DNA of 64,000 nt from Nitrospira sp. MA-1 (GCA_032139905.1 JAQJDB010000006.1:682001-746000), one strand, 5' to 3'; positions 46,088 to 56,671 are shown, counted from the first letter of the stretch. Notes: a model not told the origin generated them from the letters alone. A program made the numbers and translations.

Positions 46088-47278
46088 ATGGCATTACAGG
46101 ATGCAAATAAGAAATTGGTGGTCATCACAAACGTTCGGCATTATGAAGTTGCGGGGCAGTTTTACGCGTCCGGTCCCTATACTCTACAGATTCAGCCTTT
46201 GGCTGATCTGTTTGAGAAAGTATTGATCGCAGCTCCATTTCAGAAAGGCCTCCCTCCTCGCGATTGTCTCTCTTTCGCCAACCGTAATATTTCTATTTTG
46301 CCCCAAAAAGAAACCGGTGGGAGAACCTTTAAGGAAAAGTTTTCCCTTTTTATTAATGTGCCGAGGCATGTGATGGAATTGTGTAGGGCAATGCAAAAAG
46401 GCGAGGTCATCCAGGTTCGATGCCCATGTAATCTGGGCCTATTGGGAACTATCCTTGCCCCACTGTTTTCCAAGTATATAATAGCCAACTATGCTGGGCA
46501 GTGGATTAGGTTTGCCGGAGAACCTTTTTCTTATCGCCTGCAGAGATTTATCTTACGATCCTGGTGGTGGCGAAATGGGTTAGTACTGGTATATGGCGGA
46601 GAGCCTAACCAACCTAAACAGGTTATTCCCATTTTTGCTTCTACGATGACGGCCAGTCAAGTGCAGCGTGGACGGGAGGCTGCGGGGCAAAAGCAATTGA
46701 CTTTACCTGTCCAGATCCTGTTTGTAGGGAGATTGGTCCCTGCCAAGGGAGTTGATGTCCTGCTACGGGCAGCCTCTGTTCTTTTAAAACAAAAGAGTTC
46801 GTTCAAGTTATCGATTGTGGGGGAGGGACATGATCGAGCCCGCCTTGAAACGATGACGAAACAGCTCGCTTTAGGAGATAATGTCACGTTTGTTGGGCCT
46901 CTTCCTTATGAGGAGGTGATGAGTTGGTATGAAAGGGCGCATGTGTTGGTCTTACCTACTAGAAGTGAGGGCTTTCCAAAGGTACTCGTAGAAGCGATGT
47001 GCTATGGGGTTGTATGTGTAGCCACTGATATCGGATTGATCCCTTGGATGCTGAAGGAGAGAGGATTCGTCTTTCCCTATGGGGACGTAGAAGCCTTAGC
47101 AAATCAGCTGCGAAATATTGTAGAAAATTCAGCCGATATTCAACGGTTATCTAAAGAGGCGAGTGCTTGGGCACAAAACTATTCTATTGAAGGAGTTCGA
47201 GAGACTTTAAGTCGTTTATTTCTGGAGCGTTGGAATTACAGTTTCTTGAATGAGAAGGATAAAGACAATTTGGAATGA
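46088..47278 (+). CDS. glycosyltransferase, GT4 family
   Basis: A 396-residue GT-B enzyme. The donor half has ILFVGRLVPAKGVDVLLRA, SIVGEGHDRARLE, VTFVGPLPYEEV and TRSEGFPKVLVEAMCYGVVCVAT (E-x7-E), all canonical. Ribosome site agaagga precedes ATG 46088. The N-terminal acceptor half is divergent. Donor and acceptor unknown. Confidence 0.9.
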   Translation: MALQDANKKLVVITNVRHYEVAGQFYASGPYTLQIQPLADLFEKVLIAAPFQKGLPPRDCLSFANRNISILPQKETGGRTFKEKFSLFINVPRHVMELCRAMQKGEVIQVRCPCNLGLLGTILAPLFSKYIIANYAGQWIRFAGEPFSYRLQRFILRSWWWRNGLVLVYGGEPNQPKQVIPIFASTMTASQVQRGREAAGQKQLTLPVQILFVGRLVPAKGVDVLLRAASVLLKQKSSFKLSIVGEGHDRARLETMTKQLALGDNVTFVGPLPYEEVMSWYERAHVLVLPTRSEGFPKVLVEAMCYGVVCVATDIGLIPWMLKERGFVFPYGDVEALANQLRNIVENSADIQRLSKEASAWAQNYSIEGVRETLSRLFLERWNYSFLNEKDKDNLE

Positions 47279-47629
47279 GGCCTTATGTTGTGTGCTAATG
47301 TAGTTGGTTTTGTAGTCTTACTGATTCCGTGGTTGCCGGGGTTTAGTAAATGGTGCTGAATTTTTCGAATAATTTGGGCAAAAATTAATTTGTGACGAAT
47401 GCCTGAAAGCACCTACGCCAGTAAAAGAACTTTCTGAATGGTCGTATTCTCCTTTGAGAATATTAATCCACTCTGACACTGGAACAGTTGGGCCGTACAT
47501 GCGGTGGGTTTCCAAATTGTCATTGCAAAGTCTTCGGGTTTCCGGTAGTGGTGGGAATTTTGCGTTGAATGTGAAGTTTGGGTTCTACAATTTAAAATAT
47601 CAATGCGTTTGTACCAATAGGTTTCGGTA
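47279..47629. other. intergenic region
   Basis: About 350 bp. No motif, promoter or hairpin that I can support. Confidence 0.4.
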
Positions 47630-48757
47630 ATGCAAAAACCCTGTGGTGTCTTACACCTTACAGATACTCTTGTGGCAGGTGGTAAAGAGCGGGTAGTTGT
47701 CAATTTGGTGAATTATCTCCCGAGAGATTGGTATCAACCATTGTTGTGTACAACACGGCGGGATGGTCCCTTATCGAGAGAACTAGCGGACGATGTCATT
47801 ACTCTTCATTTGAGGCGTCGACACCTGCTGGATTTGAAAGCACTAATGCTCCTGGTTTTGTTTATTCGTAAGCATAATATCCAGATTCTTCATGCGCACG
47901 GTCCATCCGTATTCGTAGCGACGCTCGCGGGGTTTTTCCCACCTTTCCCCGCGGTAGTGTGGCATATTCATGACGGAGGCATGGCAGATTCAGGCACGCC
48001 CTCATTGGCTTATAGATTAATGGCAAGACGTGCAAAGGGAATAATTACCGTTAATCAGGCTTTAGCCGATTGGGTCTGCCAATCATTGCTTATGCCTTCA
48101 GATCAAGTCAGATATATTCCCAACTTTATTGGAACATATAATGGAATAGGATCAAAGGCAACCCTTCCCGGCCATGAGGGTTATAGAATAGTTTGTCTGG
48201 CAAATCTTCTCCCGGTAAAGGATCACGCAACTCTCCTTTGCGCAATGTCACATGTCATTCAGGAGAATTCCAAGGCCCATCTGGTTCTGGTCGGCTCTAC
48301 TGGCGATTTAGATTGTCTCAGGTCCATTGAAAATGAAATTTCAATGGGCGGGTTGACCCAACACATTTCTATTCTAGGATATCGAAAGGATGTATTGAGC
48401 ATACTCAGAGCTTGTGACATTGGGGTGCTCAGTTCGAAGGCGGAAGGATTCCCCATGGCGCTTCTTGAATATGGTATGGCAGAACTTCCAACTGTCGCCA
48501 CTCAGGTGGGGCAATGTCCGGAGGTTTTAGATTACGGGCGAGCGGGCATGTTAGTCCCACCAGGTTCGCCAAATGAGTTGGCTCAAGCGCTGACGAAATT
48601 GTTGCGGTCACCTGAGCGGCGTCACGAGCTGGGAAAACAATTGAACCTTCATGTTCAAGAAACGTATAACCAACAACGTATTCTTGGAAATTTCTGTCAA
48701 TTTTATAAAATGGTATTAAGCGGATCAGAGGATACCGCTTCTTCTTCAGGGCGTTGA
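47630..48757 (+). CDS. glycosyltransferase, GT4 family
   Basis: A 375-residue GT-B enzyme. VLHLTDTLVAGGKERVVVNL is the glycine-rich acceptor-side loop and ILHAHGPSVFVATLAG follows. The donor half has IVCLANLLPVKDHATLL, LVLVGSTGDL and SSKAEGFPMALLEYGMAELPTVAT. The ribosome site is weak. One of six GT4-type enzymes complete in the window. Confidence 0.9.
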   Translation: MQKPCGVLHLTDTLVAGGKERVVVNLVNYLPRDWYQPLLCTTRRDGPLSRELADDVITLHLRRRHLLDLKALMLLVLFIRKHNIQILHAHGPSVFVATLAGFFPPFPAVVWHIHDGGMADSGTPSLAYRLMARRAKGIITVNQALADWVCQSLLMPSDQVRYIPNFIGTYNGIGSKATLPGHEGYRIVCLANLLPVKDHATLLCAMSHVIQENSKAHLVLVGSTGDLDCLRSIENEISMGGLTQHISILGYRKDVLSILRACDIGVLSSKAEGFPMALLEYGMAELPTVATQVGQCPEVLDYGRAGMLVPPGSPNELAQALTKLLRSPERRHELGKQLNLHVQETYNQQRILGNFCQFYKMVLSGSEDTASSSGR

Positions 48758-49470
48758 TGCAATTAAAGGTTTTCGGATAAAAATATGGTCTTAATTTTCC
48801 TGTAATCTTCGCTGGTTTTCCACCTAATTTCCGATTTTAGGATTAAAGGGTTGATTATGAAACGTGTATTTGACATTCTTCCTGTGAGAAAACCTGCATC
48901 ATTTTGTTCATGATGTGATCGCTGCTACTGAGCCCAAAGCCATCCCCAGATCTCGTATTGCGTGATCTATCTGGATCCCCCAAATCGCTTGTGCGCACAG
49001 TCCTGACAGCCAGACTGTAGTTATGCCTGACGGCTATGTCCAAAAACATCGGCTTCGTTCGGCGTTCGATCTCCTAATCTTTTAATCAACGGCATTCTTT
49101 CCTGCATATTGGAATCCAATTTAGTTCGAGAATTTGACTCAGATATGTTGCATTTTTTCTGTCATGGATTTTGTCTCATGTGACACTAGGCAATATTTTC
49201 CGTAGGAGAATTCTGAAATTTTTTTTTCAGGTGAAGGCTATCTCCTACAACTATTACATTGGAAAATATTGTACAAAAGTTAATTTAAAAGAAATAATTT
49301 GTATATAAACAAGGGTGTTGACATTTTTAAGAGGTAGGGAATTAATTTGGGAATACTTATTGCTGACTCCATCTCCGGTTCCTAAATTGGCTCGCAATGG
49401 TTGATCGATATCATTGCCCTCATTTAGCGGCAAGATGATCGGTCTCTTTTTTTGTTCAGGAGGATCAGTA
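48758..49470. other. intergenic region before the first beta-helix gene
   Basis: About 710 bp. An ATG at 48857 opens MKRVFDIL, the way polyprenyl-phosphate sugar transferases begin, but similarity stops at once. A sigma70-type promoter candidate lies at 49318-49346. Confidence 0.4.
49318..49346 (+). promoter_or_regulatory. candidate sigma70 promoter
   Basis: TTGACA (49318-49323), a 17-bp spacer, then ATTAAT (49341-49346; four of six matches to TATAAT). It lies about 125 bp upstream of the beta-helix gene at 49471, whose ribosome site is a consensus AGGAGG. Confidence 0.4.
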
Positions 49471-51702
49471 ATGAGTATTTCAAGCAATCGATGGGTTATG
49501 AAAATTTTTCTTTTTTGTGTCTTGGTCATGGGTAGCCATGTAAGCGAAGCCAAGGCAACAAATTATTATGTGGCTGCAAGCAATGGAAACGACGGAAATA
49601 GAGGAACACTACAGGAACCGTTTAAAACTCTTGAACGGGGAGTCAGCGTTTTAATCCCAGGAGACACGTTGTTTGTGCGAGGTGGGACGTATCTGGGAAC
49701 CCACAACCTTTCTGACATTCCAAATGGGAATTCTTGGAACCAACCCATTTCTATTAAAAAATATGCAAATGAAAAGGTTATAATTAAGGCGGAGAGCTTC
49801 CGTTCTGCCCTGTATTTTAACAATGGGAGCCATTACATTATTATCGACGGATTTGTTTTTGATGCCAAAGGTGGCGCAAATGGACTGCAATTTGGGCCCC
49901 AAAGTAATCATATACGTATTCTCAATAGTGAAATTATGAATTCTCTTCAACAGGGAATTCTTGCGACAGAGCCATCAAATAATCTTGAGTTTATTAACTT
50001 AAAAATACATGATAATGGAACCCACGCAGGCCAAGATCATGGGATTTACATAGCAGGTTCAAACCATCTAATAGAAGGTTGTGATATCTATCGAAATGCC
50101 GCGCGGGGGATACAGATATTCAGTACTGCCTATACGCCAAACAAATTGGTTGTGAGAAATAATCGAGTCTATGACAATGGGCGGTTAGGTGTATCCGGAT
50201 TTGGAATTGGGGTTTATAAGGGATCGGATCATCAGGTTTACAATAACCTTGTTTGGGGAAATAATATGGGCATAGTGGTATGGGAAGGGGCATCAAATGC
50301 CAAAGTTTTTAACAACACGGTATATGCTAATTCTCTATATGGAATATGGTTGGCAAGTGGGAGTCGAAACTCCCAGGTTAAGAACAACATTGCCAGTTTA
50401 AATGGGGGGAATGGGATATTAATTACCAACGGAAGTAAAAATGCTCAAATTTTTAATAACCTGGTGGCCGCAACGAATTCAGGTACCGGGTTGAAAAGTT
50501 GGGATGGGAGCGCAACCCTTAAAGAAAATTTGGCCGGATCCATCAATGACATAAAATTTGCCAATCACCAAAGCCGGGACTTTCACATTAAACAAGGAAG
50601 TCTTGCCATTGCCGCCGGTGTGGTTCTTTCTGAAGTCAAAAAAGATTTTGATTATGCTTCAAGGAACTCCAATGCATATGATATTGGAGCTTTTGCTTTC
50701 AATGGGACACCACCACCAGCTAACTCCACCCCACCACCATCAACTAGTACCCCACCACCATCAACTAGTACCCCGCCACCATCGACTAGTACCCCGCCAC
50801 CGTCCTCCCCTCCCTCCTCTTCCTCCCTCAGTATTTCGAATGTGACGGTTGCCAGTGGGCAAGCCTACGCGGTGTCCTCCTCTGGACTCCAAACCGGGGC
50901 CAGGGCCTATATTGATCGTAGCTATACCTATAAAACGGTCCCCTCCATCGTGCAGGGAGCCAGGTATATCCAAACGGCCAACAATGATAAAGCGGCGACC
51001 AGTTCCACCTTCCTCAGGTTTACGGTCAATCAGCCGGTATCGGTATATGTCGCCCATGGCGATCGTATTACCTCAAAACCCTCATGGTTAAGCAGCTTTA
51101 CTAATACTGGCACGAAACTTGTGACATCGGATGCGACCTTCAGCCTTTTTGTTCGGTCCTTTCCTGCCGGCACCATTACCCTTGGGGGCAATAATAGCGG
51201 TGGATGTTGCAGCATGTATTCCGTCGTCATCACTCCACAGAGCGGTAGTGGTACGGTCACCCCTCCGCCACCGGCTTCTGCCTCCTCTTCCTCATCTCTC
51301 GGTATTTCAAACCTGTCGGTCGCTAGTGGGCAAGCGTATATGGCCGCCTCTAGCCTCCAAGCCGGATCCAAGGTCTATATTGACCGTGCCTATACGTTTA
51401 GGACTGTCCCTTCCAATCTGCAGGGAGCCGCCTATATCCAAACCGCCAACAATGATAAGACGGCCACTACTGCTGCCTTCCTCAGCTTTCGGGTCACTCA
51501 ACCGGTGTCCGTCTATGTGGCCCATGATGAGCGTCATCCCCGTCCCTTGTGGTTGAACGCGTTTGCGAACACCGGCACGAATTTGGTGACCTCGGATACG
51601 ACCCTAAGTCTTTTTGTGCGGACTTTTCCCGCCGGGACGATTACCCTCGGGGGTAATGCCAGCAGTGGCGGCAGCATGTATTCGGTCATTGTTAGGCCCT
51701 AA
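49471..51702 (+). CDS. secreted parallel beta-helix protein with Pro-rich linker and two C-terminal beta modules
   Basis: A 743-residue exported protein. ATG 49471 follows CAGGAGG; the signal peptide ends near SEAKA (about residue 29). Residues ~32-405 are a right-handed parallel beta-helix (YYVAASNGNDGNRGTLQEPF, then many N-N/G-I-x turns), a fold shared by pectate and alginate lyases and C5-epimerases. A proline/serine/threonine linker encoded by 21-bp repeats joins it to two ~130-residue modules (SNVTVASGQAYAV...YIDRSYTYKTVP...SMYSVVITPQ). These modules are closely related to those in the protein at 9101-13372. The first module has an unusual CC pair. Likely cleaves, epimerises or binds the exported glycan; catalytic residues were not identified. 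Confidence 0.85.
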   Translation: MSISSNRWVMKIFLFCVLVMGSHVSEAKATNYYVAASNGNDGNRGTLQEPFKTLERGVSVLIPGDTLFVRGGTYLGTHNLSDIPNGNSWNQPISIKKYANEKVIIKAESFRSALYFNNGSHYIIIDGFVFDAKGGANGLQFGPQSNHIRILNSEIMNSLQQGILATEPSNNLEFINLKIHDNGTHAGQDHGIYIAGSNHLIEGCDIYRNAARGIQIFSTAYTPNKLVVRNNRVYDNGRLGVSGFGIGVYKGSDHQVYNNLVWGNNMGIVVWEGASNAKVFNNTVYANSLYGIWLASGSRNSQVKNNIASLNGGNGILITNGSKNAQIFNNLVAATNSGTGLKSWDGSATLKENLAGSINDIKFANHQSRDFHIKQGSLAIAAGVVLSEVKKDFDYASRNSNAYDIGAFAFNGTPPPANSTPPPSTSTPPPSTSTPPPSTSTPPPSSPPSSSSLSISNVTVASGQAYAVSSSGLQTGARAYIDRSYTYKTVPSIVQGARYIQTANNDKAATSSTFLRFTVNQPVSVYVAHGDRITSKPSWLSSFTNTGTKLVTSDATFSLFVRSFPAGTITLGGNNSGGCCSMYSVVITPQSGSGTVTPPPPASASSSSSLGISNLSVASGQAYMAASSLQAGSKVYIDRAYTFRTVPSNLQGAAYIQTANNDKTATTAAFLSFRVTQPVSVYVAHDERHPRPLWLNAFANTGTNLVTSDTTLSLFVRTFPAGTITLGGNASSGGSMYSVIVRP
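50731..50793 (+). repeat. 21-bp tandem repeat encoding PPPSTST linker
   Basis: Three direct copies at 50731-50751, 50752-50772 and 50773-50793. The first two are identical and the third has two substitutions; a partial fourth follows. The length is a multiple of three, so copy-number change would keep frame and only alter linker length. Confidence 0.9.
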
Positions 51703-52629
51703 GAAGTCCACCGGTAGCACCAGCGGGCTTTCTAGCCACTAACGCTCGCCTGGAGCAGAAGCCAGTAAAATACGAAGATCACCCCCTCCCGTCGATCGGG
51801 AGGGGGACTTGACGAGTCCCGACTTTTAAGAGATTTCGACTCCTGCCTCGATTCCGGCGTAACCCTGGTCGGGAGAGGAAAAGCAAGCCTTGGACCATGT
51901 GGACGTGAGCCTGAGACTAACTGGACCGCGTGACCCTTTCCCAAAGTACACTTGGAGCGGAGCCTGTAGTCGTCATACCACTGGGTGCACCTGACCAGAC
52001 CAAATCCTTCTGTGGGAGGTTGATAGGCAGCTTGGCTCATGGTTCTCCTGAGCTGTCTCCTCTACTCAGCTAACTAATAAAACTCAATCATGTTTACCAC
52101 GTAATACGTCAATGAAGATTTCAATGGTTAATATGTAATACCATTAAGGGGGCGATTTACCTATTTGGTAGTTGAGGTTTCTTGTTTCTTCTCTGCTAAT
52201 GTTTTATTGTTGAGCCCAATAAATTGGAATTCTCTAGGGCTTCTCTCGTCATACACGTTATGAATCTTGGACACCGGTTCAGGTATTGTTCAGGTTGTTC
52301 AAAGAAGCGGAAAAACTATCACATAATAGAGGGCTATCCGGAAAAGTCTCGCTAAACCAAATCGGCGAAAAACTGATGGGGGTTTTTCGGCTGAAATATA
52401 TCGGCGACAAACGGTTTATCTCTCTTGCCTGAAGTTTGCATGGCCATCAAAAATTATCCGTTTCGATTTAACAAAGACTTTAATATCCGTTCAGAATAAG
52501 TTTGGCCCAGCGTCTTGTGAGGACAGCTTTGTTGATACCGGCTCAAAAACATACCATTTTTCGAAGCACATATTCTTAGAAAGTGACATGTGGCATTAAT
52601 TTATCTTAAGTTGAGTAAATAAAATTATT
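51703..52629. other. intergenic region
   Basis: About 930 bp, including the hairpin at 51782-51806. A 102-codon minus-strand frame (51732-52040) has a plausible ribosome site (gtagaggag further upstream) but no recognisable motif. The right part is AT-rich and empty. Confidence 0.4.
51782..51806 (+). terminator. GC-rich hairpin after the beta-helix gene
   Basis: CCCCCTCCCG (51782-51791) pairs perfectly with CGGGAGGGGG (51797-51806) across TCGAT, 80 bp past the stop at 51702. A 10-bp GC-rich stem without a T-run; likely a terminator or mRNA stabiliser. Confidence 0.5.
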
Positions 52630-53571
52630 ATGAAAAATTTTTGGAAGTTATCCCCCATTCTTAAAGGAAGTTTAACTTGGGTGCCCCAACTAAATGAGGT
52701 ACGGATACAACGTGCTGGAACTGGAGGCTCCACCTCTCCGCGTTACTGTTATTCGGTTTGGCTCAGACACTTGGTTTCACTTAGCAAATTCGATTTTAAA
52801 ATAAAAGGTTCCTGTATAGGTGAACTGGGTCCTGGTGATAGCATAGGTACTGGACTAGCCGGGTTACTTTCTGGAGCGATTCAATATGTAGGTTTGGATA
52901 TTTTTCCCTTTTCTAAAAAGGCAGATCTGAATAGGATCTTTGATGATTTGGTGGGGTTGTACAACCAGAGAGAGTCAATCCCTGACCAAAATGAATTTCC
53001 AGGGGTTCTCCCACCGTTGGATTCTTATCATTTCCCAGACCAACTGATTGATTGGACAAGCTTCAATGAAAAGGTTGAAGTGATTCGCACTGAGTTAAAG
53101 AAAGATGAGCTTGGTGGTCAATATGTTATGTATCAAGCTCCTTGGATGTCCTCGAGGGTAATCCGGGAATCGAGTCTTGACCTCATTATTTCACAGGCAG
53201 TCTTTGAACACATTGATCCTCTTAGGGAAACTTACAAGGCCATGTTTCTATGGCTCAAACCAGGTGGATATGCAAGTAATGTCATCGACTTTGGATCTCA
53301 TGGGCTGTCTCCTTTCTGGAATGGGCATTTCGCGTATTCTGATTGGGAATGGAAATTAGTTAAGGGGAAGCGGGAATTTCTTCTGAATCGGCAACCACTC
53401 AGTGTCCATCTGGCTTATGCGAAGGAAGTTGGATTTGAGGTGGTACATGTCGAGAAGTACTATGATGAATCCGGATTAAAGTCTAATGACTTGGCTCCTC
53501 GGTTTCAAAATATCAGCTCAGAGGATTCCAAAACTCGCAGTGCGTTAGTTGTATTGCGGAAATTTTCATGA
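52630..53571 (+). CDS. class I SAM-dependent methyltransferase
   Basis: A 313-residue protein. Motif I is GELGPGDSIGTGLAGLL, motif II YVGLDIFPF, then SLDLIISQAVFEHIDPLRET and LKPGGYASNVIDFGSHG, the usual order for class I enzymes. An insertion of ~80 residues separates motif II from the VFEHI block. No ribosome site is obvious before ATG 52630. Probably methylates a sugar. Lies between two beta-helix genes. Confidence 0.82.
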   Translation: MKNFWKLSPILKGSLTWVPQLNEVRIQRAGTGGSTSPRYCYSVWLRHLVSLSKFDFKIKGSCIGELGPGDSIGTGLAGLLSGAIQYVGLDIFPFSKKADLNRIFDDLVGLYNQRESIPDQNEFPGVLPPLDSYHFPDQLIDWTSFNEKVEVIRTELKKDELGGQYVMYQAPWMSSRVIRESSLDLIISQAVFEHIDPLRETYKAMFLWLKPGGYASNVIDFGSHGLSPFWNGHFAYSDWEWKLVKGKREFLLNRQPLSVHLAYAKEVGFEVVHVEKYYDESGLKSNDLAPRFQNISSEDSKTRSALVVLRKFS

Positions 53572-54378
53572 GGAATTATTTAAGTAAATAAGGGCATAAT
53601 GGAACGACGAACTGCTTGAACGCAATCAATAACGTGGGCTGACTCTGTCCACAAATTTTGAAGTACAATCGTCATTCCGTAGAGAAGTGGAAATCTATGA
53701 ATTCCAACTTTGAGATTCGACGACTCAAAGAGTAATTGAAGGATGGAAATACGGGAGACATCATTTTGGGAATTTTCCTTCAAAAGCCGTCCTCTTGAAA
53801 GGCTTCGGTTTCTTTGTTGCTTCAACAAATCTCAATAGTGTTTGTCACCGTCAGAAATAAGGTAATAAAAACCGCAGATCTCTTTCCTGGCCAGTATCTT
53901 TCCCACTTAAGAACTTCCAGGAGTGGGCTTTATTTCAATCCTCATGACGATTTCTTGGGACTCTCATTAGCCGAGAAAGCCAGGGCTAGGCTCCCAATCG
54001 CACCTGGCTCGGTTTTCCGCTGAGGAAGTGCCACTTTGTAACCAGATTGTATGACGACAAGCGCAGCGGCACCAAGAGTTCATCTGATTCCGCAAAATGA
54101 TCGAAGCGGAGGAAAGGCCTCATCTCTATCTGCCTTTGGTCGTAGATTATGAGGGGACTCGCAACCACTCGTGAGTCACAGGCTGGCTGCGACGGTATGC
54201 CCTCTTCCAACCGCACTTCACCTCGACTTCAAATCCTCAAATTCTTTAAAATAGAGACAGGTTTTCCTAATTTTTTCATGATTTCACCAGAAGAATTATT
54301 CTAAAGTTTTTTCCGATTCTGTCGAATCTTCATTAGGAAGAATGCGAACTCTTTAACTATTGAATCTGGAGAAGAGAA
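53572..54378. other. intergenic region
   Basis: About 800 bp. A 76-codon minus-strand frame (53986-54216) has fairly protein-like composition but no recognised family; it may be a fragment. The ribosome site ggagaagag precedes 54379. Confidence 0.35.
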
Positions 54379-55680
54379 ATGGAATATTTGAATGGTCACC
54401 GAAGAGTCATAAATTTTTTTCTCTCCTATATATTTGTTTTAAGTGGGATTTTTGGCCTTGCCGGATTAAGCGAAGCTATTGCCAAAGAATATTTTGTGGC
54501 AGCGAGTAATGGAAATGACAAAAACAACGGCACTAATGAGGCGCCATTTCTTACGCTCGAGAAGGGAGTGAGTGTCCTATCGCCAGGGGATACTCTCAAT
54601 GTCAGAGGAGGAACATATCAAAGAAATCAACAGCTGTGGAGTCCACCCAGCGGGATTTCTTGGGGAAGCCCGATCACTATAAGGGCTTATCAAAAAGAAA
54701 AAGTAGTCATTAAACCGCTTCCAGGATATACCGTCTTTGAGTTTAGAAATAATAGTCAATACATTATCATGGATGGATTTATTATGGATGCGACCGACGG
54801 ACATGATGGCATTCGTATGGGTACAAATGGTCATCATATACGCATCTCTAATAGTGAGATCAAAAATGCACCACATCAAGGTATAATGACCAGTAACGGG
54901 TCTTTCCATGAATTTCTCAGGTTGAGGATTCACCATAACGGAATAACATCAAATACTCCCGGCCAGTCTCACGGTATATATATGCCGGGTTCCAATAATC
55001 TTATTGAGGGTTGTGAAATTTTTAATAATGGTACGCGGGGTGTGCAGATATATAGTACGGCCTATACGCCGAGTAGCAACATTGTGAGAAATAATCGCAT
55101 TTATAATAATGGAGTTGCAGGTGCATCAGGGCATGGCATTGTAATGTGGAAGGGAAAGAATAACCAGGCATATAATAACCTTGTTTGGGGAAATCTGCAT
55201 GATGGGATCAATACTCAACATGGGGTTGGAGCAAGGATATATAATAATACTCTATATGAGAATGGGGCGTATGGGATAGCGTTATTGGATAAAAGTGATA
55301 AGTCATTAGTCAAGAACAATTTGGTTTACCAAAAAAATGGAAATGCTGGTTTGTATATAGCTAACGGTAGTGGCGCGTCTGTAATTGAAAACAATCTTGT
55401 CATTGCACCTGATCCGATAAAGCAAATGGATAAGAGCGCAATATTAGGGGAGAATTTTCTTGGCATGAGTTATGATCCGAAATTTCAGGACGTAGACAAA
55501 TATGACTTCCATCTTACCAAAGGAAGCTTTGCCATAGGGAGGGGGCTAGTTATTCAAGAAGTTGAAACCGATTTCGACGGAGCCATAAGGAGTTTTGGTT
55601 TGCCATTTGATATTGGTGCGTATGCTTTTGGTGCAGCATTAGCACCACCAACTAATCTTTCAATAATTTCGAAAAACTAG
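54379..55680 (+). CDS. secreted parallel beta-helix protein
   Basis: A 433-residue paralogue of the protein at 49471, without linker or C-terminal modules. The signal peptide spans about residues 12-36 (LSEAIAKEYFVAAS marks the junction). The beta-helix has the same opening block (KEYFVAASNGNDKNNGT) and numerous N-N/G-I turns (VRNNRIYNNG, YNNLVWGN, IENNLVIAP), ending FDIGAYAFG. A strong ribosome site precedes ATG 54379. Probably exported and acting on, or binding, the glycan. Catalytic residues not identified. Confidence 0.85.
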   Translation: MEYLNGHRRVINFFLSYIFVLSGIFGLAGLSEAIAKEYFVAASNGNDKNNGTNEAPFLTLEKGVSVLSPGDTLNVRGGTYQRNQQLWSPPSGISWGSPITIRAYQKEKVVIKPLPGYTVFEFRNNSQYIIMDGFIMDATDGHDGIRMGTNGHHIRISNSEIKNAPHQGIMTSNGSFHEFLRLRIHHNGITSNTPGQSHGIYMPGSNNLIEGCEIFNNGTRGVQIYSTAYTPSSNIVRNNRIYNNGVAGASGHGIVMWKGKNNQAYNNLVWGNLHDGINTQHGVGARIYNNTLYENGAYGIALLDKSDKSLVKNNLVYQKNGNAGLYIANGSGASVIENNLVIAPDPIKQMDKSAILGENFLGMSYDPKFQDVDKYDFHLTKGSFAIGRGLVIQEVETDFDGAIRSFGLPFDIGAYAFGAALAPPTNLSIISKN

Positions 55681-55879
55681 TATAACTCAAAAAAGAAGTT
55701 AGTAAGGTTCCTGGTGCTGGCTTCCTAGGAATTAAGAGAAAAAACGCCAAAAAAAATTGCTTCTTGCTCATATCCATTGGCCAGTGTCATGCTAGGGTTC
55801 CTGGATCGGGGACTTGTCCAAAATGTTTGACCGGAGATTAATGAGAACCATTTCACGCTTGGTGGGTTGAGATTTCCCA

Positions 55880-56525
55880 AAAAACTATTCCTTGCAACCT
55901 GGAAATGCGATGCCTTCTCCAGCTCGGGTTGACTCCCGAGTTCTGCAAACTCGTGAGGCGTGAAATTTCCGAAGTGACTTATGCCGCCGAGGCCATTTTA
56001 ATCGATTGGCTACGCTGCAATATTCTATCAAGCCTCCTGAAGGGAGAGAAGCACATTGTTCTTAAGGCATTCGTCCAGTAAGCGTCCGTTGAACTTCCCA
56101 TTCACACTATTATTCATGGGTTAATCTGGCGGTATGAAATCGAGTGTGACCCTATGCGAATGGGCCCAGACATCCAATCTCTTCTATGCTAATTCTGTCC
56201 CATTATCCACCTTTTTTATTTTCGGATATCCACCTCGTTTCCCCACATGTTCCAAAGACGCGCTGACCTTAGTCCTCGTTAGAGTGAAATCGACCCCATT
56301 TAATGAACGGTGCCGACTTCGGTTACCCACCACGGTGTCCGTGCGTACTCGCCGCCCATTCAGCAGTAATGTGTCGGTCAGAAAATCCATGCTCCACCGT
56401 TCCTTGACCTGGCTAGGGAAGCGTTTCGTGACCTGCAGATGACTCGTTCGTTTTCCACGGTGCGTGAGTCGTACGATCAGACCTTCCTTCCTAAAGGGAT
56501 GATGGACATGATTCCGGGGGAGCAT
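55880..56525 (-). pseudogene. decayed IS3-family transposase (OrfB fragment)
   Basis: On the minus strand one reads GKRTSHLQVTKRFPSQVKERWSMDFLTDTLL, NRSRHRSL, GYPKIKKVDNGTELA, and in shifted frames VWAHSHRVTLDFI, GKFNGRLLDECLKNN and FGNFTPHEFAEL. This is the DDE half of an IS3-type OrfB. Two catalytic Asp positions survive (WSMDF, VDNGTE), but the FIESFNG Glu region reads VNGKFNG. Stops and frameshifts are many, and the N-terminal half and OrfA are missing. Inactive. Confidence 0.85.
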
Positions 56526-56671
56526 TACACCCCAGCCTTCCCCAGTCGCAGCAGGAAATGGAGCAACATTGTACAGAAAAATTTCTCTATTACCTTAAAT
56601 TCTCAAGGGAAACCACATTTCTTAATCTCAGATTGAAATCTGCAGATAGAACATTAAAAGGTTTATAGGCT

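Noticed and set aside
48857-48880. Start of a polyprenyl-phosphate sugar transferase (MKRVFDIL)
   Set aside because: Similarity ends after eight residues and the expected membrane helix and catalytic motifs are absent in all frames.
50731-50793. Possible CRISPR-like repeats
   Set aside because: Units are contiguous 21-mers without spacers and lie inside a coding linker.
55778-55792. Another GG-N10-GC element
   Set aside because: Only partial consensus and 880 bp from the next gene, with an IS remnant between.
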